Of a stretch of 64,000 nucleotides of DNA, positions 38,136-49,487 are shown piece by piece. Below the pieces are notes generated by a model that was not told the DNA's origin, searched no databases, and saw nothing but the letters and a program-made list of their open reading frames with translations. The position numbers and the translations under genes are program-made. Source of the DNA: Phragmites australis. Taxonomy: Eukaryota; Streptophyta; Magnoliopsida; Poales; Poaceae. How positions within the stretch are numbered: the stretch's first letter is position 1; each line of letters begins with the position of its first letter. Where the stretch lies: positions 3,606,001 through 3,670,000 of the forward strand of contig NC_084935.1 of the NCBI RefSeq assembly GCF_958298935.1, written 5' to 3'.

Positions 38136-38340
38136 TCTCTCCTGCATAAAATATTTGCTAATTTTCTATTATCGTGTGAGATCTACCGTCTGCCCGTTCC
38201 GCGCGCTCGCGTCTCCCATGTGAGCCCACGTCCCATGCCTCCACGCACGCTCCTGTGCCCTCCTGCACATGCTTGCGCCACGCAGCGTCCCGTGTCCCGT
38301 CGCGTTTTCCATCACGTGCAAAGCACGGGTAAAAACCTAG
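38136..38340 (+). mobile_element. Non-autonomous Helitron, 3' terminus clear, 5' end uncertain
   Basis: At 38315-38327 a hairpin CGTGC-AAA-GCACG is followed 9 bp later by CTAG ending at 38340, and the next base is T. This is the Helitron 3' signature: a short hairpin, then CTRR, inserted before T. The preceding 180 bp are rich in CCCGTTCCGCGC and GTCCC words seen in small grass Helitrons. The 5' TC end is only a guess near 38136. No RepHel coding is present. Confidence 0.55.
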
Positions 38341-39122
38341 TGGATTAAAAAAACTCTAGCTGTATTACAGTTTTTTTAGCTCATACACACTCACTCACTC
38401 ACAACACACTTACATACACACATCTACATGTGCATCCTCGCACAAATTTAACTAAGATTAGAGTTATAACCTCACGTAGCGTGGACATACGTTTTTACCA
38501 CTGAACACAGCTACGTGTACATGTGATATTTCTCTCAAAATTTAATTTAAAAAATACAAACATGTGCTATTTCTCTCAAAATTTAATTTTAAAAAAAATA
38601 CGAGCAACAGTATTAAGTCTAAGACTTGAATTTGGATAGATAGGTTCCGTGGTAATGCTATGTTCAGTTCGTTAGCTATATTGCAGTTACAGCTACGCTT
38701 ATGTGCTTTAACTATTAGAGGTGTGCTAGGTGCTAACGCATATGAAATCATAAAGAGCCTCACCCAATGCACCGCACAAGAGAGAATGTAGAGTTATGGC
38801 CAGATCTCCCACATCCCTCACCGGAAGCTTGGGATCGTGTCTCGAATACCAATAATGAATTTCATATGGTACTTACATCTTTTGTTTCTTGTAAAACCTC
38901 ATCGAAGTTCCTGATATTCTAAATCAGTGACTAAGCTTCTTGTAGGTTATCAGGTACGAGCAGCAGCACATGTTTTGTGCCAGTGTGACCGTCAAAGACA
39001 GTGTCATTAGCCGCCAGCAAGCATGTTTTCATCCCCGGCCACTCGAAAGAAAGAGCCCCCAGCTCTCCTCCTCTCCCGCTCCTGCTGCACTGCACGGCAG
39101 ACGGCTCGATGGAACCTGGAGG
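38341..39122. other. Spacer without a recognisable gene
   Basis: It contains a CACTCACTCACTCA-like low-complexity patch near 38390 and AT-rich sequence with short repeated ATTTCTCTCAAAATTTAATTT words (two copies near 38527 and 38570). No gene is seen. Confidence 0.45.
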
Positions 39123-39634
39123 TAGGGCTGTCAAGAGCTTGAGCTGCCAGGTTCGAGCCGATAAAAAGGTCAAGCTGAGTTCAAATGAGTCTACTACGAT
39201 GACTGAGCTTAGGGACGGGCTCTAGCTCGGCTCAAGTTCCCTTCGTCTAAGCTCGATAACAGAACAAACCTCGAATAGGTCTTGTCAACTTGGTTGATTA
39301 TTATGGTGTGGTCATTTAGATAGGTTTAATAGGATATACAAGAAAACTTAATACAATATAGACTTGATAGAATGACAAGCTGAAATAAAAATTAGGTCTT
39401 TACAACTTATTATTGGGTCTTGAAGATACATCAGAAAAATTAATACTGTATAGATTTGATAAGATGATAAACTTAAATAAAAATCACCATACTAATTTAC
39501 TCGAGTCTTATGAGCTTGAGTTCGTAAGGCTCACTAGCCTTGACCCAGGCTAGGATTTAGCTTGTTTTGAGATCAAATCTACAACAAATCGAATTTAAGT
39601 AACTCGCGAGCTTTAATGTTTTTTTACAGCCGTA
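39123..39634. mobile_element. hAT-type MITE, 512 bp
   Basis: The element starts TAGGGCTGT and ends ACAGCCGTA, so the terminal repeats match at 8 of 9 positions. It is flanked by CTGGAGG at 39116-39122 and again at 39635-39641, a 7-bp duplication that fits hAT integration (7-8 bp). Many copies of GAGCTT/AAGCTC-like words lie inside near both ends, as in hAT subterminal regions. The interior is AT-rich and non-coding. Confidence 0.8.
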
Positions 39635-40715
39635 CTGGAGGCGCAGCAGAACAAGCGAAATAATTGCGTGGCGATAGCGAGACGGGGGCGCGGGTGGAAA
39701 TGGAACTGACGCGGCGCGGGTCGATGGGTCCATGCCTGCATGGGTGGTCGCCGCAGGGTCGGCGTGCTCCGAGCGCTGGACTGCACCGGGGCCGCCGGTC
39801 CCCGTCTCCCTGTGCCGTGCGTGTGCAGAGGCGACCACGGCCTTTTCAGAGTCTGGAAGCGGGGGTTCAGCTTTCTATAAACAGCTGCAGTGAGTGATGG
39901 ATCGTACGCTTCAGGCCGGCAGAAAAAAGGAGGCAGAATGGAGACTGTAGGATATGCCTTGTCTTGTCCGTCCCTGTTCGGCTTCTCGTGGTTTCTTTCA
40001 CGAGAGCTCGTCGCCCGGCACCCGTCGGGTCGTCGCAGAATGGGCGAAATGAGCACAGCGCCCCCTCGGTTGCCGCAGCTGCTGCGAGGGATGCCGCGCG
40101 ATGGTCCAGGGCTCCGGCCTCCCGGCATGAAATGATGAAACTGAAACACGCACGCGACCAGCAGCGCCGTGCCGCGGACGGCCGACTCCGCCAGGAGTTG
40201 AAAAACTCTATCAAATCCATTCTGATTACTCTTCCGGCAAAAGATGATCCTCAAATGCTTACCTGAGATCTCAGAATCTATACCGGTTGGTTGAGTGTCG
40301 GTGGCCGGACCGTAGCTAGTAGTACCAAATAACCGGCTGACACAGCCATACTTGGCGCCGCTGAAACCGATGACATGACACCATCGGCGTTATCCCAAGG
40401 TCCCCTCACCGTTTATTCAGTGACTCACTTACATGCCACTCTGAAGCAAAATTTCAGCATACACCCAAACATGCTAGACTGCTGGAGCGAACGACAAAAC
40501 ATGGACCATTTCACCTGGCAGAACGCCTGATGTTTGTAGCCACTGAACAGAGGACGCGTCGGTCGAATATCGCAAGTGCATAAATATGTCAACATCCTTA
40601 AGTAGGCAGGGTACAACATTATTGTTCAGAGTGACTACAACAGTTAATAAACTAAGCACACGCACGGTGGTTATAAAATAACTGCACAAATTCAAGCACT
40701 CGCAAGGCGATCCAC
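39635..40715. other. Spacer 3' of the centrin gene
   Basis: GC-rich sequence at 39650-40200 opens long overlapping frames on both strands (up to 213 codons on the minus strand) with no domain, so I do not call a gene. The last 280 bp before the centrin stop codon are probably its 3' UTR. Confidence 0.45.
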
Positions 40716-42695
40716 CTAGTAACCATAGTTGGTCCTCCTCATCATCTTAGTAAACTCTTCAAAGTCTATCTCACCGTCACCTGTGACAAACCAGAAATCA
40801 AGTTAAATCACATAATTAGGGAAAGATTACCAAAACGAAGTTCTTTCTAGTTCAAATCAAAATAAAAGATGGAACACAGCTAACCATTTCGATCCGCCTC
40901 TTGCACCATTTCTTGAATCTCTTGATACGTGAAATTTTCACCTAACTCTTTGGCAATCCGCTGAATATCAACACCTGAAATCTTCCCCTGCATGAGTGCC
41001 ACGATATACTCAAGAGTTATGATAGAAATGTCAGTGAATTCCATTAAGCATTAGACAGGATCAAGTAACATTTTGCAGTCAGAAAGTCTAGGAGTACAAG
41101 CATAAGTATAATTGTGTATGAAGCTGCTAGATCCATAACCATCTAGAAGGGAAAAGCACTTGGCTGATTGTGTACTAAAAATTTGCTTATTTTGTAATAT
41201 GAAGCTGGGATACTTGAAAACGTAAAAGGTTGGAGACAGACAAAATGATAGACTAGTAGAATCATGGAAGGATGCTTGTGTTGAAGGAAGAAAAGAGTTA
41301 TCATCTTTACATTTTTATCTTGGTCAATAATACGGAATGCTTTTGTAAGCTCCTCTTTAGAATCCCTCTCTCCAATTTTGGCAGTCATCATGTGCTCAAA
41401 CTCCTCGTACTCTATCGCTCCACTGCCATTTTTGTCTACATCAGCAATCATTTGGTTGATTTGCTGCATTATCCAGAAACAAGTGAAGTGTCACTACGAG
41501 GAATTTCCTCAACAGATGGATGCAGGGCCATACTTATACTATAGGTGCTCAAACACATAACAGAAAATATGAGATACAGTGGCCAGAGTTACACCCTTAT
41601 GTTCACCAGGGACACATCATATTGTGAACATGAAGAATTAATTTCATCAACCAGCAGCTTAGAATATAAAATATATGCTCAAAGGAAATGCTCAGTGCAA
41701 CAACAACAGGAATTGCCTCACTGCTTAATTGTACCCTCTATTTAAGACTACTTATGCAAAATGCATCATCTATTCAACTAGCACGAATGCAAAAGTGACA
41801 GTATTCTATGCATAAAGCTGCTTGGTCGTTTCTGGACTTGTACAGAAACTAAAACAAATGCAGTACATTTCCTAACAGATGGGAAGAAACTCGGAACAAA
41901 GGGCTCGCTAAGGGGAGGAACAATACCTCTTCTGTCATCTCAAATCCCAAGGCTCTGTAAACAAAATAAATATTTTCTGAGGCATAATTGGTTCTAGCGC
42001 ATTAAAATGACAATGACTACGACAACCTTACCTCATGGCAACATTAAGCTCTTTGGCATCAATGGTTCCTGCGAGATAAGCATGTTTGAGTAAGATATCA
42101 ACACAAGGAAGAAATACTGTAACGGAAATAATCGAATAGGCAAACAAAAGGAAATTGTCAGTACCGGAGTTATCAGTATCAAAGAGATCAAAGGCCTCCT
42201 TTATTTCCTGCCTCTTCTGCGGCGCCAATCCATGAGGGCGCGCCCTAGGCCTCTCTCCCCTGGTCTGTCCCTTGACAGTAGACTGCAAACCCACATATCA
42301 CAAGTGGATCAAGCCATCAATAAAATCCATCATTGAAACGAATCATTCTAGTAAAACAAGACACAGTTGACGGTAGACGTTCAAGCACAACCCTCAAAGT
42401 TTATTTTTCTACATGACATGTACAACGGCAATGCTGTCTGAAGACGGCAAAACCCATCACTTGCCTAGTAGCCTATCCGCTCTAATCCTCTACAGAGACA
42501 ACTGGGAAAAGCCCCAAGAAAGCCAACGAATTCCACCGCCCTGGTACTACCAACCAAGATCGCGCGACAGAATAGATCTAGCTAGGGCGTCGATCCCCTT
42601 TTAAAGCACGAATCTTTCACCAAATCAGAGCCCCAATCGCGAATCCTCAGGCGCGGAAAGCCCAAAGATCTTACCTTGCCCTTAACCTCCTCCAT
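40716..42695 (-). CDS. Centrin (caltractin), EF-hand protein
   Basis: Seven exons join in phase: 42675-42695, 42165-42282, 42032-42068, 41927-41954, 41311-41463, 40885-40987 and 40716-40780, giving 174 aa, the usual plant centrin size. A basic N-terminus of about 30 residues precedes four EF-hands. Loops are DTDNSGTIDAKE (42-53), [12 protein letters not shown] (78-89), DQDKNGKISGVD (115-126) and [12 protein letters not shown] (151-162). Loop 3 ends in Asp rather than Glu, which usually weakens calcium binding; the other three keep all ligand positions. The C-terminus RRTNYGY is typical of centrins. Roles known for the family are microtubule organisation, the TREX-2 mRNA export complex and DNA repair with RAD4/XPC. 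Which one applies here cannot be told. Exon 4 is only 28 bp. The start Met lies about 400 bp from a copia LTR on its upstream side. Confidence 0.95.
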
Positions 42696-43089
42696 TGCCG
42701 CACAGAGCGGAGAAATCGTGCTCAAAAAAGACAAATTTGTACATAAAAAAATTGGGCGCCGGGTCGGGTCGGGTCGAAATAAAATGTGGGCTGAGTAAAA
42801 CTAAAGTAACAGAAGAGGGGAGATTCCGCACCATGGTTGCGAGATCCGAGTCGCCGAGATGAGCGCGCGGCCGAGCGCCTCTGCGGTCGCCGGGTATCAC
42901 GCGGCGGCGAAGTGCGGGGGTTGCAGGCGCGTGGTAGTGGGTCAAGTCGGGAAGGCAAGGCAAAGTCACAGGGGGGTTTGCTCCCTAAGCGTGGACTAGA
43001 TTAATGGGCCGGGCTCGACTAGAACAAAGCAGCCATGAGACCAAAGGGGCTGGAGCTGAGCCCGGCGCCGTCTGAAAAGTTTCAAGGCC
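42696..43089 (-). promoter_or_regulatory. Short promoter region of the centrin gene
   Basis: Only about 394 bp separate the centrin ATG from the target site of the second copia element. The stretch includes GC-rich sequence at 42760-42960 that probably holds the 5' UTR and core promoter. No clear TATA box was seen on the minus strand. Confidence 0.4.
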
Positions 43090-43094
43090 TATCA
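43090..43094. repeat. Target site duplication, left copy (TATCA)
   Basis: TATCA stands directly before the left LTR and again at 48031-48035 directly after the right LTR. Confidence 0.95.
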
Positions 43095-43381
43095 TGTAGG
43101 AATAATCCTTGTGCGCCAATTTAGCATTTGCTTTCCTTAGGTGATTAGCTAGAATTAGCAACAGCTGATTGTGTGGCTGTCAATCTTGACGCCTAATTGT
43201 AGGTCTTTATTAAGTTTCCTTGTAAACTCTTATTTAAGCAATGGAATAGCACCAGAAAATAGCAGCCAATTCTGCAGCACCAAACAAGATCGTGTTCCAG
43301 CGTGTACGCGTGAGTTGTGTGTGTGTTGGCCGTGGTCCTCTCCGACGACGTGCGCGTCGTCTCTCCGGCGAGGTTCCAGCA
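43095..43381 (+). repeat. 5' LTR of the second copia element
   Basis: The 287-bp repeat starts TGTAGG and ends CCAGCA. It differs from the right copy at two positions by eye. Confidence 0.96.
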
Positions 43382-43383
43382 AG

Positions 43384-43395
43384 TGGCATCAGAGC
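43384..43395 (+). other. Primer binding site of the second copia element
   Basis: TGGCATCAGAGC begins two bases after the LTR. It matches the initiator-Met tRNA site except for one base, the same change as in the first element. Confidence 0.9.
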
Positions 43396-43414
43396 AAGGT
43401 TGCGAGCCTAGGCG

Positions 43415-46400
43415 ATGGCTGGTGACGGGAAGGGCGATGGCAAGTCCGGCGCCAAGGGCGACAAGGCCGAAGCCTTCGGCGAGGGCGTAGTGATCCAGCG
43501 GGTGATTCGTGAGGTGGGAGGCGGGACTAGCTACCCCGTCCTCACCAAGGCCAATTACTCTGATTGGGCGCTCTTGATGAAGGTGAAGCTCAAGGCCCGG
43601 GCGCTGTGGAACGTCATCGAGAAAGGCGGCGCCGATGCGCAAGAGGAGATGATGGCGCTCGACGCCTTGTGCGGCGCGGTGCCACCGGAGATGGTGCCGA
43701 CGCTCGCCAAGAAGGAGACGGCAAAGGAAGCCTGGGACGCGATCGCGACCATGAGGGTCGGGGACGACCGCGTGAAGAAGGCGACGGCGCGGCAGCTGCG
43801 CCGAAAATTCGACCTCGCCACGTTCAACGACGGTGAGACCGTCGAAGATTTTGGGCTGCGCCTGGAAGGCATGGCGGCGCATCTCATCACGCTAGGTGAG
43901 GAAGTGAAGGACGTGGACATCGTCGCGAAGATGCTTCGCAGCGTGCCGCCTCGCTTCAAGCAGATCGCGATCGCCATCAAGACGCTGCTGGACGTGTCGA
44001 CGATGACGGTCGCCGAGCTGACGGGCCGGCTTAAGGAGGCGGAGGAGTCATTCGAGGAAGCGCCGGCGTCCCTGCAGCATGAGGGCAAGCTGTACCTCAC
44101 GGAGGAGGAGTGGGACGCGCGGCGGAAAAGGCGCGAGGCAGAGTACGGCGGCGGCGCGAGCAGTGGCTCGGCGCGTCGCGGCGGTGGCGGCGGCAGACGC
44201 GGGCGCGGCCGTGGGCGCGCTGGCGGCTCGTCGAATGGGCCGGCAAATTCGAACAAGCCCAAGGGCGACGGGTGCCACCGATGCGGCAAGACGGGCCATT
44301 GGGCCCGGGATTGCCGTCGAAACCCAAGAGGGAGCAGGCCCATGCGGTCCAAGATGAGGAGGAGGCCTCACTCTGTTTTGCGAGCTGCTCCACCATTCTT
44401 CCCTCACCAGCGCCGCCGCAATCATCAGCGACCCAGCCGACGCCACCAGCGGTCGCGTCGCTTGCCGGGGCCGATTCAGCGCCGCTGGGAGCACTGCATC
44501 GCCATGGAGATGGCGGATCTGGGCAGACGCCGCCTGTGGCCCAGATCGAGATCCGCGAAGAGAAGGTCTTCGCGCAGCTCGGAGAAGAAGAGGAGCGGGA
44601 GGCGAAAACATGGGTCCTGGACTCCGGGGCAACCAACCATATGTCCGGGTCCAGGGCCGCCTTCTCGAAGCTGGATCCGGAGGTGCGCGGCACCGTGCGC
44701 TTCGGTGATGACTCGATGGCGCGGATCGAGGGGCGGGGCACCATCGTCTTCGAGTGCAAGAACGGCGAGCTCCGGTCGTTTGCCGGGGTCTACTTCATTC
44801 CCCAGCTAACGACGAACATCGTGAGCCTGGGCCAGCTCGACGAGGTCCGCTTCAAGATCGAGATCAACGCCGGTGTGATGAGGATTCGGGAGCCCGGCGG
44901 TCAGCTGCTGGCTAGGGTGACGCGCGAGGCGAATCGCCTGTACCTGCTCCGAATCAGGATAGCACAGCCGATGTACTTGGCGGCGCGCGGGCGCGGCGAC
45001 GAGGTGGCGTGGCGCTGGCACGAGCGTTTCGGCCATGTCAACATGGCGGCGCTCCGGAAGCTGGCTCGGGAGGAGCTGGTGCGCGGCTTGCCGGAAATTG
45101 GGAAGATGGACCAGCTGTGCGAGGCCTGCCTGGCGGGGAAGCAGAGGCGCACCCCATTTCCGGCAAAAGCAGAGTACCGCGCAAGGAGGCGGCTGGAGCT
45201 CGTGCACGGTGATCTGTGCGGGCCGATCACGCCGGTGACCCCAAGCAGCAACAAGTACTTCTTGTTGCTCGTCGACGACCTCAGCCGTTTCATGTGGGTA
45301 GCCGCGATTCCTTCAAAGGATCGTGCCGCGGCTGCCATCAAGGAGCTCCAAGCTCGGGCAGAGGGACAATCCGGCTTGAAGCTGGGAGGGCTCCGGACTG
45401 ATCGTGGTGGTGAATTCACCTCGATCGAGTTCGCGGAGTACTGCGCGGGAGAAGGGATACATCGCCAACACACCGCGCCATACAGCCCACAGCAGAACAG
45501 AGTGGTCGAGCGGCGGAACGGGACAGTGGTGGCGACGGCAAGGAGCATGCTCAAGGCGAAAGGGCTGCCGGGGTGGTTCTGGGGCGAGGCCGTGACCACC
45601 GCGGTGTACATCCTCAACCGATGCCCGACGAAGAGCGTGGACGACATGACGCCGTTCGAGGCATGGCATGGGAAGAAGCCGGCGGTGCACCACCTGAGGA
45701 CATTCGGCTGCATCGTCTACGTCCGGAACACGTCGCCGCACTTGAAGAAGTTGGAGGATCGTGGTCGCAAGATTATCTTCATAGGCTACGAGCGTGGCTC
45801 CAAGCGCGGCTTCACCTGGGGCTCGGATGAGGTCGGCGGCGAGACGATTGGCGACAACGACGTGTTCACGGTGGAGTACTCCATCTCCACCCAGGGACCT
45901 CCAGTGGCCGAGGGCATCGAGGAGGTACCTGGAGCTGCGGCCGAGGAAGGCGAGCTGACGCCGCCAGCATCGCCTCATGCCGGCGGAGGCGCGATACCAG
46001 CAGGACACGGCGAGGTGGAGTTCTCCTCACCACCGAGTGAGGCCGACGAGCTGCTGGACACCGACCACGACGACGACGCCCCACTACGGTTCTGGAGGAT
46101 CGACAACATCATCGGCCCGGCCTCGCCGCTCGGCTTCGCGCCGCGGGCGCTGGTCGCGGAGGAGCTCAACGCCGTGAGCTCTGACGAACCTGCGTCGTTC
46201 GCAGAGGCGGAGCGCAGCCCCAGCTGGAGGAAGGCGATGATGGAGGAGATGGAGTCCATCGAGGACAACAAGACCTGGGCGCTCGCGGACCTCCCGCCGG
46301 GTCGGCGCGCGATCGGCCTGAAATGGGTCTTCAAGGTGAAGCGCGACGAGCACGGGGCGGTGTCCAAGCACAAGGCGCGCCTCGTGGTGAAGGGGTACGC

Positions 46401-47735
46401 GCAGCGGCACGGCATCGACTACGACGAAGTGTTCGCGCCGGTGGCGCGGCTCGACTCGGTGCGCCTGCTCATCGCCCTCGCGGCCCACGAGGGGTGGGAG
46501 GTGCACCATATGGACGTCAAATCGGCGTTCCTGAATTGCGACCTAGAGGAAGAGGTCTACGTCGAGCAGCCGGCCGGGTTCGTGGTCGCCGGCAAGGAGC
46601 ACAAGGTGCTCAAGCTGCAGAAGGCCCTGTACGGGTTGCATCAAGCACCGCGCGCGTGGAATGCGAAGCTGGACGACACGCTGCTGTCTTTCGATTTCAG
46701 GAGGAACCCGTCGGAACACGCCATCTACCTCAGGCAGAACGACGGCAAGCAGCTGGTGATCGGGGTCTATGTCGACGACCTTGTGATCACCGGCTCGAAC
46801 AGCGGCGACATCAAGTCATTCAAGGAGCAGATGGCGGCCGCGTTCAAGATGAGTGACCTCGGCTGCTTCACTACTACCTCGGCATTGAGGTGAAGCAGGG
46901 CGCGAGGGGGATCTCGCTGAGCCAGGGCGCCTACGCCGGCAAGATCCTGGAGAAGAGCGGCATGACAGGGTGCAATCCCAGTCACGTGCCCATGGAACCG
47001 CGCTTGAAGTTGAGCAAGCTCAGCACAGAGCCGCCAGTCGATGCGACGGTGTACAGGAGCATCGTCGGGAGCTTAAGGTACTTGGTCAATACCCGCCCTG
47101 ATTTGGCATTTGCGGTTGGGTATGTGAGCCGGTTCCTGGAAGATCCACGCGAGGATCACCTCGCAGCTGTGAAGCGCATCTTGCGCTATGTGGCCGGGAC
47201 CCAAGGATGGGGTCTCTGGTTCAGCAGGAGGGAGAAGGAGAAGCCTTATCTGACAGGTTTCAGCGACAGTGATTTCGCCGGGGATGTTGATGCGAGCAAA
47301 AGCACAACCGGCGTGATGTTCTTCCTCAGCGGCAGTCCGATCACCTGGCAATCCATGAAGCAGAAGGTGGTGGCAAAATCCAGCTGTGAGGCAGAGTATA
47401 TAGCAGCTGCTAACGCTGCTAGTCAAGCATTGTGGCTCGCTCGTGTGTTGTCTGAGATGCAGGGAACAGCAACAAGAGCGCCAATGCTGAGGGTGGACAA
47501 CAAGTCTGCCATTGCTTTGATCAAGAATCCAGTTCTCCATGGACAGAGTAAACACATTCGAGTGAAATATCACTTCGTCCGGGAGACTGCAGAGGAAGGT
47601 CTGATCAATGTGGAGTTCATCAGAAGCGAAGATCAACTGAGCGACATTCTGACGAAAGCGCTTGGAAAGACCAAGTTTCATGAGCTACGCGAGAAGATCG
47701 GCCTCATCAACATCAACGGTGAGCACAAGGCTTAG
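43415..47735 (+). pseudogene. gag-pol polyprotein of the second copia element, two frameshifts
   Basis: Gag starts with MAGDGKGDGK at 43415 and carries a CCHC knuckle CHRCGKTGHWARDC at residues 287-300. Close to 44318 the frame changes by one base. The next frame carries protease (VLDSGATNH near 44620), the HHCC region (45020-45130) and integrase with HGDLCG, TDRGGEF and VVERRN. Reverse transcriptase with YVDD follows near 46770. Close to 46863 a second one-base change moves to the frame 46890-47735, which has RNase H with FSDSDFAG, CEAEY and VDNKSAI and ends in TAG. Both changes look like one-base losses, so this copy could not make a full polyprotein. In integrase the usual Gly two residues before VERRN is Arg (QQNRVVERRN). 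Movement would need proteins from another copy. Confidence 0.93.
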
Positions 47736-47742
47736 GAGGAGA
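47734..47742 (+). other. Polypurine tract of the second copia element
   Basis: AGGAGGAGA lies one base before the 3' LTR and overlaps the pol stop codon region. Confidence 0.85.
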
Positions 47743-47743
47743 T

Positions 47744-48030
47744 TGTAGGAATAATCCTTGTGCGCCAATTTAGCATTTACTTTCCTTAGGTGATTAGCTA
47801 GAATTAGCAACAGCTGATTGTGTGGCTGTCAATCTTGACGCCTAATTGTAGGCCTTTATTAAGTTTCCTTGTAAACTCTTATTTAAGCAATGGAATAGCA
47901 CCAGAAAATAGCAGCCAATTCTGCAGCACCAAACAAGATCGTGTTCCAGCGTGTACGCGTGAGTTGTGTGTGTGTTGGCCGTGGTCCTCTCCGACGACGT
48001 GCGCGTCGTCTCTCCGGCGAGGTTCCAGCA
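47744..48030 (+). repeat. 3' LTR of the second copia element
   Basis: This 287-bp copy matches the 5' LTR with two transitions by eye and is followed by the TATCA duplication. Confidence 0.96.
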
Positions 48031-49310
48031 TATCATAATTTGGATCCAAATCTTAAGAGTTCAGATTGAATTTGAACAAAATCCTAAAAGAATCTAGAGC
48101 AGTCATACTTTGTTGGATCCGATATTATTTACAGAGCAGTGAGCGAAATAGGTGAAATTGAAGCTAATTTCAGGCATGACACACGATCAAAGTTAATCAA
48201 GAGTGGAATTACTGTTGATGGCAAAAAATGGGCCGGCTAAGATTTTTGTGAACACCAAATATTTCGGTGTTTAGTCCACGTCACCACTGGAATATCCAGT
48301 GGATAGAGTAGATTAGTGCGAGTGATTTGCACAAGGTTCAAATCTCTTGAAAATTAGTTTGATGAAGTCTCTAGTGATGGCACCGGATCATCTGGTGAGT
48401 TCTAAGTCGAGTTTTGCAGAGAGTTTAGGGAGTCAGTCTGGTTGAACTCATCGAATGTTCTGGTGTTTAGAACTTTGTTCTCATCGGAATATCCTGTGTT
48501 CAGTCTCGAAGTCGAAAGTTTCAATAGATCGGAACATTCAATGACCAAACCGAGAGATTTGTGTTTCAAAATTTTGGACATTCCGACCATATCGGAACAA
48601 CCGATTAAATATTTTTGGCTAAATAAAGAGGTCGGTGCTTGAAAAAACCAAACTTTCTGATATGTATCGAAACATCCGATCATGAGTTCATCCAACATCC
48701 AATCGAATAATTACAATTTATTTTACTTTTCTTTTTTATCTCTTTTGCCCTAGTTCTCTTTTCCAACCTCCCTAATACTTCTCGTTCTTGATCTCAATGA
48801 CCAAAGACAAGCCACCGAGCATCTACACTCTCACGGGACCCCTTCCAAATGTAGGTGACAACGAAGGTCCAATGGTGCAACGCCACAAATAGGGTTTCTG
48901 AGGTGTTATCCGTTGGATATTTAGATCGGAACATCTGGTCCAGTATTTTGCATACGAGGTATTCAATATTTAGTGCGACAACTTTTCGCGTTAACCATTA
49001 TAATGTGTAACTAGAGTCCAGGATTTTCTTTTCCTGGCGAGGAGTCCAGCAAGGCAGGAACCTTATGCTCCAGCAGCAACCCTGAGAATTTCATTCTGCC
49101 CAATGAAAAATGAAACAGCGGAAGACGGCCAAACAAGTTCATGTAAAAACACTCTGTTTTACAGGCTTACAGAGCCAAACACAATATAAAGGCAAGATAT
49201 TCTCGTATCAGAGGAACTCAGAAAAACATCAAAACCTTCAAAACCGCTTGTGAATCAGCCATAGGGGTACATCGAAAGAACTATTTGACTTCCCAAACCA
49301 GCACGGGTTA
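48031..49310. other. Repeat-rich spacer
   Basis: From about 48240 to 48960 the sequence repeatedly shows degenerate words like CGGATCATCTGGTG, CGGAATATCC and CGGAACAACCG, spaced irregularly. The same word family recurs at 62100-62700. No gene is seen. The right part (about 49000-49310) is probably native sequence once downstream of the COR27-like gene. Confidence 0.45.
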
Positions 49311-49320
49311 TCTTACAAAC
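49311..49320. repeat. LINE target site duplication, left copy
   Basis: TCTTACAAAC directly before the poly(T) end of the LINE is repeated at 53477-53486 beyond its other end. This is a 10-bp duplication typical of target-primed insertion. Confidence 0.88.
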
Positions 49321-49487
49321 TTTTTTTTAGAGTAAAGAGAGCTTCATTGATTATCGGAAAAGATGATTGCATTCCTGAAAAATGAGTTCGGTAATGGCAG
49401 GGGGCGTTTGAAGATGCCACACTGCACACTGTCCAGAACTCATTCCCCTCTGAGCCAAAACATAGGCTACCCCATTACAAACTCTCT

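Larger units (their letters stand above)
43095..48030 (+). mobile_element. Full-length Ty1-copia LTR retrotransposon with two frame breaks
   Basis: The element is 4936 bp on the plus strand with LTRs of 287 bp each, primer binding site, purine tract and a TATCA duplication. The LTRs differ by two transitions that I can see (43132 against 47781, and 43204 against 47853), so the insertion is young but probably older than the copia element at 26575. Coding is GC-rich, unlike the first element, and the protein families are clearly different. Gag-pol is broken in two places by apparent one-base losses. It sits on the upstream side of the centrin gene and runs in the opposite direction. Confidence 0.97.

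Noticed and set aside
39613..40254. Open frame of 213 codons (-)
   Set aside because: It begins in GC-rich spacer and runs into the hAT-type MITE, so it cannot be an old conserved gene; no domain seen.
43193..43882. Long minus-strand frames across the second copia element
   Set aside because: Antisense shadows of GC-rich gag-pol.
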